From CAVQEK01 sp963711495 (GTDB lineage Bacteria > Bacteroidota > Bacteroidia > Cytophagales > Cyclobacteriaceae): a DNA stretch of 64,000 nucleotides. Position numbers and translations under genes: made by a program. This document shows, one piece after another, positions 43,477-52,504 of this stretch. Each line of letters begins with the position of its first letter. The first letter of the stretch is position 1. The stretch lies in contig CAVQEK010000004.1 of the NCBI GenBank assembly GCA_963711495.1, forward strand, positions 992,001 through 1,056,000, given 5' to 3'. Below the pieces are notes generated by a model. It made no database searches and was not told the DNA's origin. It worked only from the letters and a program-made list of their open reading frames with translations.

Positions 43477-44697
43477 TTACATTTTTTCCGATTGTATTTC
43501 GGCCTTGCCGGTCACTTCTCCGCGGCTGACACCATTGGATGTTGCGATCCAGATCTCATCACCTGAGCGATCTACACCCAGCACAAAATTATTGGGGATC
43601 GAAGAGGTGGAAGTGATTTTTCTGGTATCAGCGCCATTTTTTATGGTTACCAACCCACCAGTGGAATTTTCAGCGCCGGTGTAGGTGACCCATGTGTTGC
43701 CATCGAAAGTGTTGAGGCCCTTGTCAGTACATAAATAAACCGTATTTCCCCAGGCCTTTAGGTAGTTGATGAAGTTGCTCACCAAACCACTATCATGGTC
43801 AAAATATCCCTGCCAATGGGTGCCATCATATCGGCTCAGGCCGAAATAGGTACCTACCCACAGTATGCCTTCCTGGAAAGATACCCCGGTGGTGATATCA
43901 TGAACGACGCCGTCGTTGGGGAACAGGTCGATTTCCATTTCCCCGTCAGGATCGCGATAGTCCCGGAAATGATCGGTCACCTTATTGAATTCAATGACGC
44001 CGCCTCCCCAGGCCGCAATAAAAACTTTGTCCTGTCCGGCACATACTCCATAGGTCCAGGGCTCATGCATGGGGGAATTTTGTTCGTTGAAAATACGCCA
44101 CTGGTTGGTGTAGGTGTCAAGCCTGCAGGCACCCGCTGCCGTAGCCACCCAAGTATCTTTTCCATCACAGATCACAGAATACAATACATCGTTGACCAGC
44201 CCACTGTTGAACTGGTCGAATTTTTCAAATCTGCCTGCAGACCATCGATTCAGCCCGCTTAAGGTCGCGATCCATACATCTCCGGTAAGCTCATTGACAT
44301 CGATGGAGAGAATAACCTGATGGGCCAGCCCGTCTTTGGTAGTCAGGACTTTCCACTGATCATTTTCATAAATTGCCAGTCCGGCATCAGTGCCTACCAA
44401 AACACGGTTGCGATCGATCCTGACACAATTGGCTTTGTTCGATGGCAAGCCATCTTTAGTAGAAAAATTATGCCAATTACCGTAAAGAGGCATGGTTTCA
44501 TGGCCTGGAGACTGTACATTATCCGGGGCCTTATTGATGGCTTGATCGGTGGGGTTGCTGACTATGCGAGAGCTTTCATTTTTCGATGAATTTTCCTTCC
44601 AGCGAATTCCCAGAAAAATAGATGAAAATCCAGTTAACAGGATAATCAAAAATATCGTAGCGTGCTTAGGTTTAGGTAAATGTTTTTTCATCATCAT
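43477..44697 (-). CDS. Membrane-anchored beta-propeller protein
   Basis: A 406-residue protein with one N-terminal membrane segment (ATIFLIILLTGFSSIFLGI, about residues 14-32), placing the rest in the periplasm. After a low-complexity Ser/Asn/Glu linker (35-70) come about seven blades of the two-component-regulator propeller type, each with a WxxxxxxDGL or similar unit: WHNFSTKDGLPSNKANCV, WKVLTTKDGLAHQVI and WQGYFDHDSGLVSNFI are examples, with repeated 'G(v/t)D.G(l/v)..(y/f)' turns. There is no kinase or DNA-binding domain. It starts 4 bases after the stop of the heme-propeller gene, so the two are translationally coupled. Confidence 0.82.
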   Translation of the reverse strand: MMMKKHLPKPKHATIFLIILLTGFSSIFLGIRWKENSSKNESSRIVSNPTDQAINKAPDNVQSPGHETMPLYGNWHNFSTKDGLPSNKANCVRIDRNRVLVGTDAGLAIYENDQWKVLTTKDGLAHQVILSIDVNELTGDVWIATLSGLNRWSAGRFEKFDQFNSGLVNDVLYSVICDGKDTWVATAAGACRLDTYTNQWRIFNEQNSPMHEPWTYGVCAGQDKVFIAAWGGGVIEFNKVTDHFRDYRDPDGEMEIDLFPNDGVVHDITTGVSFQEGILWVGTYFGLSRYDGTHWQGYFDHDSGLVSNFINYLKAWGNTVYLCTDKGLNTFDGNTWVTYTGAENSTGGLVTIKNGADTRKITSTSSIPNNFVLGVDRSGDEIWIATSNGVSRGEVTGKAEIQSEKM

Positions 44698-44701
44698 GTT
44701 A

Positions 44702-46690
44702 TTATTGGTAATTGCCTGCCGAACCCAAACATTTCAGGTATTCCATCAGGTCGTTGAGTTGTTTTTTATTCATGTCATTCACCATCCCGTGTTTATCATC
44801 GGGATTAAATTTGGTCCAGATTTCTTCCAGGGTAGCGGCACTTCCATTGTGCAGGTAGGGGGCAGATTCATAGATATTATTCAATTTGGGCGAATCGAAT
44901 ACCAGCGGGCTGTCTTTTGAAGTACGTGTGCCCACATCAGATCTTTGGCGATTAGTAAAGTGTGGCGGCGGATGACAGGTGATACATCTGTTTTCCGGAG
45001 GGATCACCCGGCCATCGTTGGTTACGGTACGTTCAAATATGGCCTTTCCTCTTTTTTGCGCTTCAGTCAGTTCCCCTGATTTCTGATCATAAAGATTGGG
45101 CGGATGTCGTAAATCCTGAACAATGTATGCGACCAAAGCATCCAGATTGTGCGGAGAAAAAGATTGGGTGCGGGTCACATATTTTGAAAATCGCATGCCA
45201 CATTGCATATAAATGCTCACATTTTTGCCATTCCATTTATAAGGGGAGGTATTTTCGAGTTCCATAAGAGTCTGAACATTGGCCAGATCTTTTCCCGGGA
45301 ACAGCGCCATATCATAAGTCAGCCCGTCTTCATGACCATCCGGATGGCATGTATAACAACTGTATTGATTTTCAAATGTATGGGCTGCATTGGTGAACAT
45401 TTTTCCACCAGTGCGGATCAGGGTGTTTTGGTCTATATCATCCAGGGCAATATTGTTTTCAATAGAGAGCGAAGCCGTATTGATCACACCAATTTTATCA
45501 GAAAAGCTTTCCGAGTAGTACAAATATTTTCCACTCGGGGCCATGGCCAGTCCTTTTGGATTGGGGCCTGTTTTTATGCGTTTAATAACAAAATCACTGC
45601 TCAGGCCAAGATTGTTGGAATAGTTGACCACTGTTTTTTCATCAATCTTATGCAACAGTTTGCGTAATTTTTCCATATCAATTACGCTGATCACGTTGGC
45701 TCCTGAATGAGAGACAAATGCTTTTTTACCATCGGGTGTAATGGCAATGCCAAAAGGATCAGCATAGAATTCATTGGGTTCGTCAAGTGACAACTGGTAG
45801 ATGCTATCGGTCGCTGTATTGATGATGCCAATACCGAAATTCATCATCCATCCATTTTCCACCTGAACGGAAGGCACAAGATTTTTCGGTCGGACCAGGG
45901 TGAGCAGCGCCAGGTCTCCGGTTGGAGAAAAATCAATATTTTCCATAATGTGTGCTTCCCTGAAGATGTCCCGGTTGGCTACTTCCCTGGAAGCAGTGCT
46001 AATAATGGTAACTTCCGTTTGAGGAGGAGTTCGATACGCCACCGGAAGAGACTTGCGACTCACCACAAATACATACTGGCCATCAGGTGATAATTTTAAT
46101 CCGGTTGGGTTATTTCCAGCACGCAATCTTTTTTCTTCTGTTTTGCGTGAAAGATCCACCACGGAAACATCTGAAGTATACGTATTGGCGACGTATAAAA
46201 ATTTTTCTTCAGCATCCAAAGTCAATCCTGATGGACCTCCGCCCACCTGAATGGTGTCGATGATGCTGCCCTTAGGTATTTCCACAATGGAAATATTATT
46301 TGACCAGCGATTGCTGACATATGCTTTAGTGCCAGATCTGTTAATGATCACACTGTGTGGGTGGTCACCAACCTTTATCTCCGACAGGATATTGCCCTTG
46401 ATAGCATCAATAATCAATAATTCATTTTTACCCATGGCAGTGACACAGAGCAATTCACCATTTGGCGAAACAGCCAAATTTAAGGGAGTCATGTAATCTT
46501 CATGGATGAACTTGCCGGCGGGACCCTCACGCTGTAAATACAGGTGACAAGACATGCAGTTCAAAGGGTGTGATTGCGTAGATGTCATGTAATTAACATG
46601 CTCCCTGGCCCAGCGATGAAAAGATAATGTGCCAAAGGCCAGTATTACTCCGGTAAAACTAAAAAGCAATATCTTACCATTAATTTTCAT
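44702..46690 (-). CDS. YncE-like beta-propeller fused to a cytochrome c peroxidase-like domain
   Basis: A 662-residue exported protein with three c-type heme-binding motifs: CMSCH at residues 45-49, CYTCH at 445-449 and CITCH at 569-573. The N-terminal signal/anchor is about 8-25. The middle (about 65-420) is a propeller of 40-residue YncE-type repeats with motifs such as GTKAYVSNRWSNNISIVEIP and EKFLYVANTYTSDVSVVDLS. The C-terminal 220 residues resemble a di-heme cytochrome c peroxidase/MauG-like domain: LTEAQKRGKAIFERTV, then SPKLNNIYESAPYLHNGSAA and TLEEIWTKFNP. It overlaps the HzsA-like gene by 11 bp. A periplasmic electron-transfer or oxidase role is likely. Confidence 0.88.
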   Translation of the reverse strand: MKINGKILLFSFTGVILAFGTLSFHRWAREHVNYMTSTQSHPLNCMSCHLYLQREGPAGKFIHEDYMTPLNLAVSPNGELLCVTAMGKNELLIIDAIKGNILSEIKVGDHPHSVIINRSGTKAYVSNRWSNNISIVEIPKGSIIDTIQVGGGPSGLTLDAEEKFLYVANTYTSDVSVVDLSRKTEEKRLRAGNNPTGLKLSPDGQYVFVVSRKSLPVAYRTPPQTEVTIISTASREVANRDIFREAHIMENIDFSPTGDLALLTLVRPKNLVPSVQVENGWMMNFGIGIINTATDSIYQLSLDEPNEFYADPFGIAITPDGKKAFVSHSGANVISVIDMEKLRKLLHKIDEKTVVNYSNNLGLSSDFVIKRIKTGPNPKGLAMAPSGKYLYYSESFSDKIGVINTASLSIENNIALDDIDQNTLIRTGGKMFTNAAHTFENQYSCYTCHPDGHEDGLTYDMALFPGKDLANVQTLMELENTSPYKWNGKNVSIYMQCGMRFSKYVTRTQSFSPHNLDALVAYIVQDLRHPPNLYDQKSGELTEAQKRGKAIFERTVTNDGRVIPPENRCITCHPPPHFTNRQRSDVGTRTSKDSPLVFDSPKLNNIYESAPYLHNGSAATLEEIWTKFNPDDKHGMVNDMNKKQLNDLMEYLKCLGSAGNYQ

Positions 46691-48140
46691 GTTGACCTCC
46701 TTTCCCGGATTTGGCCAGTATCTCTCCGGTTTTTGGGGAATTCAAGGAACCTGAGATACGAATGGCGGGTTTTCCAATTGCCAGCGGCACGCGATTATCA
46801 GGAGCGATTTCAGGATTTTCATGACATCCCACACATCCTCTTCGCTCCCCTGGTCTCAACCAAACCCAGGAAGAGGGACCCCTCAATATTTCCCTGTCCT
46901 CATTCAGGCTTTGGAATCGTACCGGAATATCGGAATCTAATTCAATATAAAATGATCCGTCTTTTTCAGGGGTGATCTCATCCAACACCTTGTCAATACC
47001 CAATATCTGGATGATTTTGGTTTCTGATTTTACAATATTCGGATCATCTATTTTCAGATTGGATTGATGGACATTAAGGCAAATCATTAAACCTGTAGAA
47101 TCTTGGAGGTTAACAATGCTAGGGAGTTCTTTGGGGATAATTTTATTTTCCACCAACTGTGGTTCGATGGCGTGATATTCGTTATCACTGAAAATGGTGT
47201 TTTTAATTTTTCCGTTGTTTAAATCATAGGAATACAAGCCAAAATTGTCATCGGCCCCTGTCCTGGCAGACAGAATCAAAGTCTCTGATGATTGAGGGAA
47301 AAGACTGTGAATTTGTTTGCTCCGAGATTCATGTATTATTTGTCGCGTATGCAGAGGTCGATTGTATGAGATCATAATCAGTTGATCTGAATCGGTATTT
47401 TTGTTGGATTCTATAAAGAATATTTCATGATCCATACTCTCCCACGGCTTGCTTATTATACGATTGGATGGGACATCATCGTAAAATATTTCGGCTTTGG
47501 TGCCGTCTGGTCTGATTGCCACTAATTTATCATGTTCACCACCAGGATAGGTCTCTTTGTTTAAGGTTAGAATTCTGCCATCGTGCAACAGGACACTAAA
47601 ATAATTTAAACCGGGATCAAAGGTGATTTGATGTGGATTGGTTCCATGGCTGCTGATGATAAAAAGGACCTGGGATTTGCCTGATTTTTGATCTTCTACT
47701 GAACAGCTAAATAGTATATTGCCGTCTGGCAAATAAAGTGGATCGAAACAGTCATCCTCAGTATTGGTAATTGGGTGGATATCTTCACCATTCAAATCAA
47801 TTTCCCAAATTTGCCAGGGATCGTTTTCAGTACGTTTCCCGGCAAATAATAAGTGAGTATTGTCCCATGAAAGATTGGGAGAACAGGCCGAAAAAAAATC
47901 TTTTGTCAGTACACGGGTGGTGGTATCTTTTGTGCTGGCCACAAGGCTTACTATTTGGGCATTTGCATATGCCGGTTCAGTATTGCTACAACAAAACCTG
48001 TCGACTTTTTGATTGGCTGGAAGACGCGTGAAAATAAGTATGCCGTGCTCATTTTTGTGCTGTGTCGCTTTAATAAAAAAGCTGATTGATAGGGATATAA
48101 GTATAAATCCTATTAAAAAAAATATACCCTTCCTGGACAT
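46680..48140 (-). CDS. HzsA-like / TolB-like propeller with one c-type heme site
   Basis: A 486-residue exported protein. A membrane segment (about 5-24) is followed by a TolB/PD40-type propeller (about 60-330) with repeated motifs such as CSPNLSWDNTHLLFAGKR and CFDPLYLPDGNILFSCS. The C-terminal region, with RPGERRGCVGCHENPE, carries a single CVGCH heme motif at residues 436-440. This end resembles the alpha subunit of hydrazine synthase and related proteins of unknown function (HzsA-like). Only the fold is shared; no other anammox genes are present. It overlaps the next gene by 11 bp, and its start is 12 bases after the CRTAC1 gene. Confidence 0.82.
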   Translation of the reverse strand: MSRKGIFFLIGFILISLSISFFIKATQHKNEHGILIFTRLPANQKVDRFCCSNTEPAYANAQIVSLVASTKDTTTRVLTKDFFSACSPNLSWDNTHLLFAGKRTENDPWQIWEIDLNGEDIHPITNTEDDCFDPLYLPDGNILFSCSVEDQKSGKSQVLFIISSHGTNPHQITFDPGLNYFSVLLHDGRILTLNKETYPGGEHDKLVAIRPDGTKAEIFYDDVPSNRIISKPWESMDHEIFFIESNKNTDSDQLIMISYNRPLHTRQIIHESRSKQIHSLFPQSSETLILSARTGADDNFGLYSYDLNNGKIKNTIFSDNEYHAIEPQLVENKIIPKELPSIVNLQDSTGLMICLNVHQSNLKIDDPNIVKSETKIIQILGIDKVLDEITPEKDGSFYIELDSDIPVRFQSLNEDREILRGPSSWVWLRPGERRGCVGCHENPEIAPDNRVPLAIGKPAIRISGSLNSPKTGEILAKSGKGGQHEN

Positions 48141-48151
48141 AACAATTTCAA

Positions 48152-49828
48152 TTAAGGTTCTTCAATAGCCAATATCTGATTGGCTTTCACATTTTCCAAT
48201 CGTTGTAATTTTCCTGAAGGCCATTTTATTTCGACCAAGTCAATATTTTCATTTTTGCCCAATCCAAAATGTACCCTGGGGTCGTTTTGTGAAAGATAAC
48301 CTCCGGAACATTTTCTCTGGTCAACCTGCACTTTCCCACCGGCAGTGACCTTTATGCTGGCACCAACTCCATCTTTATTGCTGGTTGTACCGATCAAATG
48401 GATGAGCAACCAGTTGTTTTTGTTGCCATAGTCATTTCTCAGCATCACCGCCTTATCATCAATATTGATAATAAATACATCCATGTCCCCGTCATTGTCA
48501 TAGTCCCCAAAACAAGCGCCTCTGCCTACCAGTTCCTTTTGGAAATAGGGACCCTGCTCCACCGAAACATCATTGAAATGGCCGTTGCCGAGATTCTCAA
48601 ACATTTGATCTTCCTGACCATAGAGATGCTGTATTTCACCATTGACCTTGAAAATATCCAGGTCCATATCATTATCAAAATCGACGAATCCGGCCGACCA
48701 GCCTACATATTGTCCGCTGGCTACAGCAATTCCTGCATTAAAAGACATATCCGTAAAAAGTCCATTGCCCTGATTTTGATACAAAGAACAATAGGAATCG
48801 TCCGAAACATAGATATCCATGAGGCCATCACCATTGTAATCGGCAAAATCCACAGCCATGCTTGTTGTTGCGTCGCCAGCCTGATTAAATGCCACCCCGG
48901 TTTGAATGCCAACATCCCGAAAAGCCTTCCCGGCTTCGTTGTGATACAAATAGTTCACCATGTGGTCATTGGCTACATAAATATCCGTGAAGCCATCGTT
49001 GTCATAATCAGCGGCCCCTACTCCCATTGCCCGGCCATCTTTGTTGTATACCCCCATTTTTTGCGTCACATCTTCAAATTCTCCATTTCCGAGGTTGTGG
49101 TATAATTTGTCAGATTGCCCATCGAAATTGGTTGGTCCGGGAAATCCATCAGGCAAATAGTAATACCTGTATTTTGGATCGAATTGGATATAATTGCCTA
49201 CATAAAGATCCAGCAAGCCATCGTTGTCATAATCGAACCAAACAGCGCCTACACTGCATTCTTCTCCACCAACGCCAGCTTTTTTTGTTATTTCCGTGAA
49301 GGTCCCGTTCTGATTGTTGTGATATAATACGTTTGGCCCAAAGTTGCTCAAATAAATATCAGGGTATCCGTCGTTGTCGTAATCCCCGACAGTAACGCCC
49401 ATTCCGTAACCTTCATCACCCACACCAGCCTTATTGGTGACATTCTCAAAAGTTCCGTTTTTAAGATTGTGATAGAGGGCATTTTGGGGTAGATTTTTGG
49501 GCTTTTGTCCGTCACTCACTTGATCGGAGAAAGTTCCGTTCGTAATGTACAGATCAAGATACCCATCCTGGTCGTAATCCAACAAAGCAGCACCACCACC
49601 AACAGATTCGATGATATTACTGAGTTGATCGTCGCCAATGGAATGTTTAAAATCGATGCCTGCAGCATCCGTGATTTCCAAAAAATGATGCTCTCCTTGT
49701 GGTGGTAGTGACACCGTGATGGAGCCGGATTGTTCTGCTGAGCCTTTTTCTTTGGGGGCACAAGCGAAAAAAAAGATGCTGGCGGCTAAAGCTACCGCAA
49801 AGGTCTTTAAATATCTGATGAATATCAT
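48152..49828 (-). CDS. CRTAC1-family lipoprotein (FG-GAP repeats, ASPIC/UnbV)
   Basis: A 558-residue exported lipoprotein from the ATG at 49,828, which starts a signal peptide with lipobox FFFAC near residue 23; the upstream in-frame ATG at 49,855 is less likely. At least seven FG-GAP/VCBS repeats follow, each with a calcium-loop such as DYDQDGYLDLY, DYDNDGYPDIY, DFDNDMDLDIF and DYDNDGDMDVF. The C-terminal ASPIC/UnbV domain ends with YLSQNDPRVHFGLGKNENID and VEIKWPSGKLQRLENV. These proteins resemble human CRTAC1 and integrin alpha propellers and are probably cell-surface. Its gene is separated from the radical SAM gene by about 350 bp. Confidence 0.9.
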   Translation of the reverse strand: MIFIRYLKTFAVALAASIFFFACAPKEKGSAEQSGSITVSLPPQGEHHFLEITDAAGIDFKHSIGDDQLSNIIESVGGGAALLDYDQDGYLDLYITNGTFSDQVSDGQKPKNLPQNALYHNLKNGTFENVTNKAGVGDEGYGMGVTVGDYDNDGYPDIYLSNFGPNVLYHNNQNGTFTEITKKAGVGGEECSVGAVWFDYDNDGLLDLYVGNYIQFDPKYRYYYLPDGFPGPTNFDGQSDKLYHNLGNGEFEDVTQKMGVYNKDGRAMGVGAADYDNDGFTDIYVANDHMVNYLYHNEAGKAFRDVGIQTGVAFNQAGDATTSMAVDFADYNGDGLMDIYVSDDSYCSLYQNQGNGLFTDMSFNAGIAVASGQYVGWSAGFVDFDNDMDLDIFKVNGEIQHLYGQEDQMFENLGNGHFNDVSVEQGPYFQKELVGRGACFGDYDNDGDMDVFIINIDDKAVMLRNDYGNKNNWLLIHLIGTTSNKDGVGASIKVTAGGKVQVDQRKCSGGYLSQNDPRVHFGLGKNENIDLVEIKWPSGKLQRLENVKANQILAIEEP

Positions 49829-49855
49829 CTTGAACGCCGGATTACACATCGTCAC

Positions 49856-50180
49856 TTTTTAAAAAAATTTTGAAAAATCACCTGTGTTGAATCATGAAAT
49901 TGTGTCACACAGCAATGTCTTTTTATGCTTTGACATAAACTATGATCAAAATCATGAATCAAGAAAACTCGGGTTCAAGAAGAATAAGGTTAATACTAAA
50001 AGGCTAATTCTATCTTAAAAGTTCCCTAGGAGTGAATTATTTGGAGACCATAGATTTATGGCTGGTTTTTTGACATCTCTAACCAGCGGTAACTGTCAGG
50101 CTATCAAATAACTGGTTAGAACCACTTTCTTGGGGCAGGTTGATGGAAAATCATAATAAATTAATGAATTTTTGACGGCA
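49856..50180. other. Intergenic region of 325 bp with an inverted repeat
   Basis: It lies between the radical SAM gene and the second CRTAC1 gene. I searched both strands for a precursor-peptide gene: only frames of 7-21 codons exist, none convincing. The inverted repeat at 50,078-50,120 is described separately. No clear promoter motif was found on the minus strand. Confidence 0.55.
50078..50120. repeat. Inverted repeat, 9-bp arms
   Basis: TCTAACCAG at 50,078-50,086 and CTGGTTAGA at 50,112-50,120 are perfect reverse complements separated by 25 bases. No T-tract follows on the minus strand, so it is not a standard terminator for the upstream genes. An operator or an mRNA hairpin is possible. 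Confidence 0.45.
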
Positions 50181-51137
50181 TTAATTATGGGAATTATTGC
50201 AGTGGCACTGCACTGAAGGCATCGAGTTTTGAGACAAATTCATTTGACTGAGTCTATATTTACGGGATTCAAAACAGGTGTCACAGGTCGAAAAATGCTT
50301 TAAATCCCAGAGGTCGGCAAATACGCGGCCTGCATTCAACCCAATGCCAAATTCCAACACTTCTTCCAGGGATTGAATGCTGGATTTTATGAATATTTTT
50401 TCTTGGCAGAGAGCATCCAGGGCCCCGTTTCCTGTTCTCGTCGGAATAATCACACAGCATTCCACACCGATTTCGAAAGCAAATTCGATAGCGGCTTTAG
50501 TCCATTGTATACTTTCTTTTTCCGAAAGGTAAGGCAGACCCAGCAAAATGAATGCTCGCGAGTCAATGTGGTGGACATTTAAAAAATGTACAGAATTTTT
50601 AAAATCTTTCAGTGTCATTTGCTTATTGAGCAGTGAAAGAATTTTAGGGTGTATTGTTTCAAGGCCCATCGCTACCTGCAACTTCGGTTCGATTAATTGC
50701 TGAAAATCCAGGCATCTTCGGTTTATTAGTTTCGGATGGCATTCTACAATCAATGTTTCAAAACCGGATGTCAAAGCAGCGATATCATGATAATCAGAAA
50801 CCGGAATGGCCTTGGGATCAAAGAAATTTCCGCTGTTGTACAGCTTGAGGTGGTTTGTTTTCGGAAGTACTGACAGAGCGTGGTCAATTTGTGCAGGAAT
50901 AGCACCTGCCGGGACAGTAACATCAGTAGTATTTTTCCATAGATCGCACATCAAACAATGGAAGGGACATTCCTTATTAGTCAGGAAAATAGTGCCCACA
51001 TCCGCTACATAATTCTTACGGATGTATTCTTTTTCAACATGGAAGGAATAGGGCAGGAGGGGATTGACAGAATTTTTTTCCCCTCGCTGCTGAATTATCC
51101 ACGAATTATTAATTTCAACAGGAATTGGTTTATTCAT
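50181..51137 (-). CDS. Radical SAM protein, TIGR01210/RaSEA-like
   Basis: A 318-residue cytosolic iron-sulfur enzyme. The cluster motif CPFHCLMC places the three cysteines at C57, C61 and C64 in the radical SAM C-x3-C-x2-C pattern. The segment KLYNSGNFFDPKAIP is typical of the TIGR01210 group related to archaeosine synthase RaSEA and Elp3. The GLET-containing segment MGLETIHPKILSLLNKQM and the C-terminal LLGLPYLSEKESI block also fit. At the C-terminus CDTCFESRKYRLSQ and QCHCN add further cysteines that could hold an auxiliary cluster. Its start overlaps the Asn-synthetase-like gene by 8 bp, strong evidence that the two work together. Substrate unknown. Confidence 0.85.
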   Translation of the reverse strand: MNKPIPVEINNSWIIQQRGEKNSVNPLLPYSFHVEKEYIRKNYVADVGTIFLTNKECPFHCLMCDLWKNTTDVTVPAGAIPAQIDHALSVLPKTNHLKLYNSGNFFDPKAIPVSDYHDIAALTSGFETLIVECHPKLINRRCLDFQQLIEPKLQVAMGLETIHPKILSLLNKQMTLKDFKNSVHFLNVHHIDSRAFILLGLPYLSEKESIQWTKAAIEFAFEIGVECCVIIPTRTGNGALDALCQEKIFIKSSIQSLEEVLEFGIGLNAGRVFADLWDLKHFSTCDTCFESRKYRLSQMNLSQNSMPSVQCHCNNSHN

Positions 51138-52458
51138 AGATGGCCAGGAATGCCTTGCGGTATTCTATATCTTTTCCAGGGAAATTTTGTTTGAAAACTA
51201 CCCCGGAAGAAGCGCCATGCTGAAATCGTCGCTTGGGAAATACGGGCATTTCTATGCCGGTCACTGATTTCACACCACTCGAAACGATATCGCCTTTTAA
51301 GGCGTACAATTTTTCGTGGTCCCAATCCGTCATTTCTATGAAGGGAATTCCTTCGGCTACTTCAATTACATTCGGCAAAGTGTACGGGCTAAAGCCATCG
51401 AAACCCAATTTTTCTGCAGGCGCAAAGGTGCGCATGTATCCACGGCTCAATCCACCACTGTAAGTCAGGGAGTGTTTTATGGATTCCACACCCCAACCTT
51501 CATGATAGAGCATCAGGTTGTTTAATACACTTTTTATGGTCAGTTCGGGATTCTCTTCTATGGGATAATCTTTAAGATTTTCATCCCCGCCGTCACCATC
51601 GATCATAAATTTCCAATCGGGATAGCGGCTTCGAATACCCTGAAGCAGGGCAAAATTCATGGTCGCCGACTGAATATCCAGTGGTTTATAGTCTTCTACT
51701 ATTTTAATGGTTTCTTTCCAGTTCAGCTCTGACGATTTCACTTCTATGGGTTCGAGGAACAACGACAATCCAGTTTGCTCCAGAAAAGCACGGGCTTGTT
51801 TCATGTCCTCTCCTTCGCCATCAACAGAAAGTGTAAAAGCCTTGAGCCGTGAGGGACTTTCACCCAACTCAAGCAACGCATGGTAGGTTAGCAAGAATAT
51901 GGATCCGCTATCAATGCCTGCAGAAAAACTTACTCCGATGGGGCCGGTTTTGGCATGGTGTCCAAGCCATTTTTTGATCTCTTCATAAGTGGTGCGGATG
52001 TATAAATTCCCAATTTCTTCCACGCTTTTATTTTTCATCCTGTTGCGTTCCGGGGTAAAGAACCGCTGATATTTTGGGTTGGGATCCGGGCATCCCAGTA
52101 ATTCAATGGTGGTTATATAGTGGGCCGGTGCCATACGAGTGTACGAAGGATGAAACTGATCATCAAGACCTTCCTGCTTGAGATAATTGAAAATGGTGTC
52201 GATTCGTTCGGCAACCACCAGACATGGTCCGTCAATCAATTTGGCGATGAAATAACGCAACGGACGTCCAATGGACCGGGCCATTTTTATGGTTTTCCCA
52301 TTTATGGAAATAAGGGCAAACTGTCCGTCAATTTTTCTAATGTCGTCACTCTGGCCGGTTTTTAACAATTCACGGGCCTCATCGAGAGACATGTTATAAA
52401 TAACATTGTTTCCAGGTGTAGTGAGATCAACCACTCGTTCTATATAGGCATTTTTCAT
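51130..52458 (-). CDS. Asparagine-synthetase-like protein lacking the glutaminase nucleophile
   Basis: A 442-residue cytosolic enzyme with the AsnB synthetase domain. The PP-loop is SAGIDSG at residues 179-185 and the second nucleotide motif is GDGGDE at 288-293; the C-terminal FPKRRFQHGAS segment stands where the conserved lysine/arginine region is expected. The N-terminal part (40-120), with IDGQFALISINGKTIKMAR and IGRPLRYFI, matches only the second half of the class II glutaminase domain: the N-terminal catalytic cysteine and its first 70-80 residues are missing. It may use ammonia or another nucleophile, as beta-lactam synthetase and lasso-peptide cyclases do. It overlaps the radical SAM gene by 8 bp and follows the CRTAC1 gene by 46 bp. 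Confidence 0.85.
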   Translation of the reverse strand: MKNAYIERVVDLTTPGNNVIYNMSLDEARELLKTGQSDDIRKIDGQFALISINGKTIKMARSIGRPLRYFIAKLIDGPCLVVAERIDTIFNYLKQEGLDDQFHPSYTRMAPAHYITTIELLGCPDPNPKYQRFFTPERNRMKNKSVEEIGNLYIRTTYEEIKKWLGHHAKTGPIGVSFSAGIDSGSIFLLTYHALLELGESPSRLKAFTLSVDGEGEDMKQARAFLEQTGLSLFLEPIEVKSSELNWKETIKIVEDYKPLDIQSATMNFALLQGIRSRYPDWKFMIDGDGGDENLKDYPIEENPELTIKSVLNNLMLYHEGWGVESIKHSLTYSGGLSRGYMRTFAPAEKLGFDGFSPYTLPNVIEVAEGIPFIEMTDWDHEKLYALKGDIVSSGVKSVTGIEMPVFPKRRFQHGASSGVVFKQNFPGKDIEYRKAFLAIYE

Positions 52459-52504
52459 AATCTGTATTTTTTGAATTTTCTGTTCTTTATTTTCGCGTCA
52501 CAAG

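Noticed and set aside
46680..48140. Hydrazine synthase (anammox) function for the HzsA-like protein
   Set aside because: Only the propeller plus single-heme arrangement is shared. The other hydrazine synthase subunits and anammox genes are absent, and the organism looks like a heterotrophic Bacteroidota.
48398..49105. A 235-codon plus-strand frame opposite the CRTAC1 lipoprotein gene
   Set aside because: Isoleucine- and valine-rich sequence caused by the repeated Asp-rich calcium-loop codons of the true gene on the minus strand.
49941..50020. A possible 21-residue precursor peptide (MIKIMNQENSGSRRIRLILKG) in the cluster gap
   Set aside because: It lies on the strand opposite to the cluster, has no leader-core layout or repeats, and is short enough to arise by chance.
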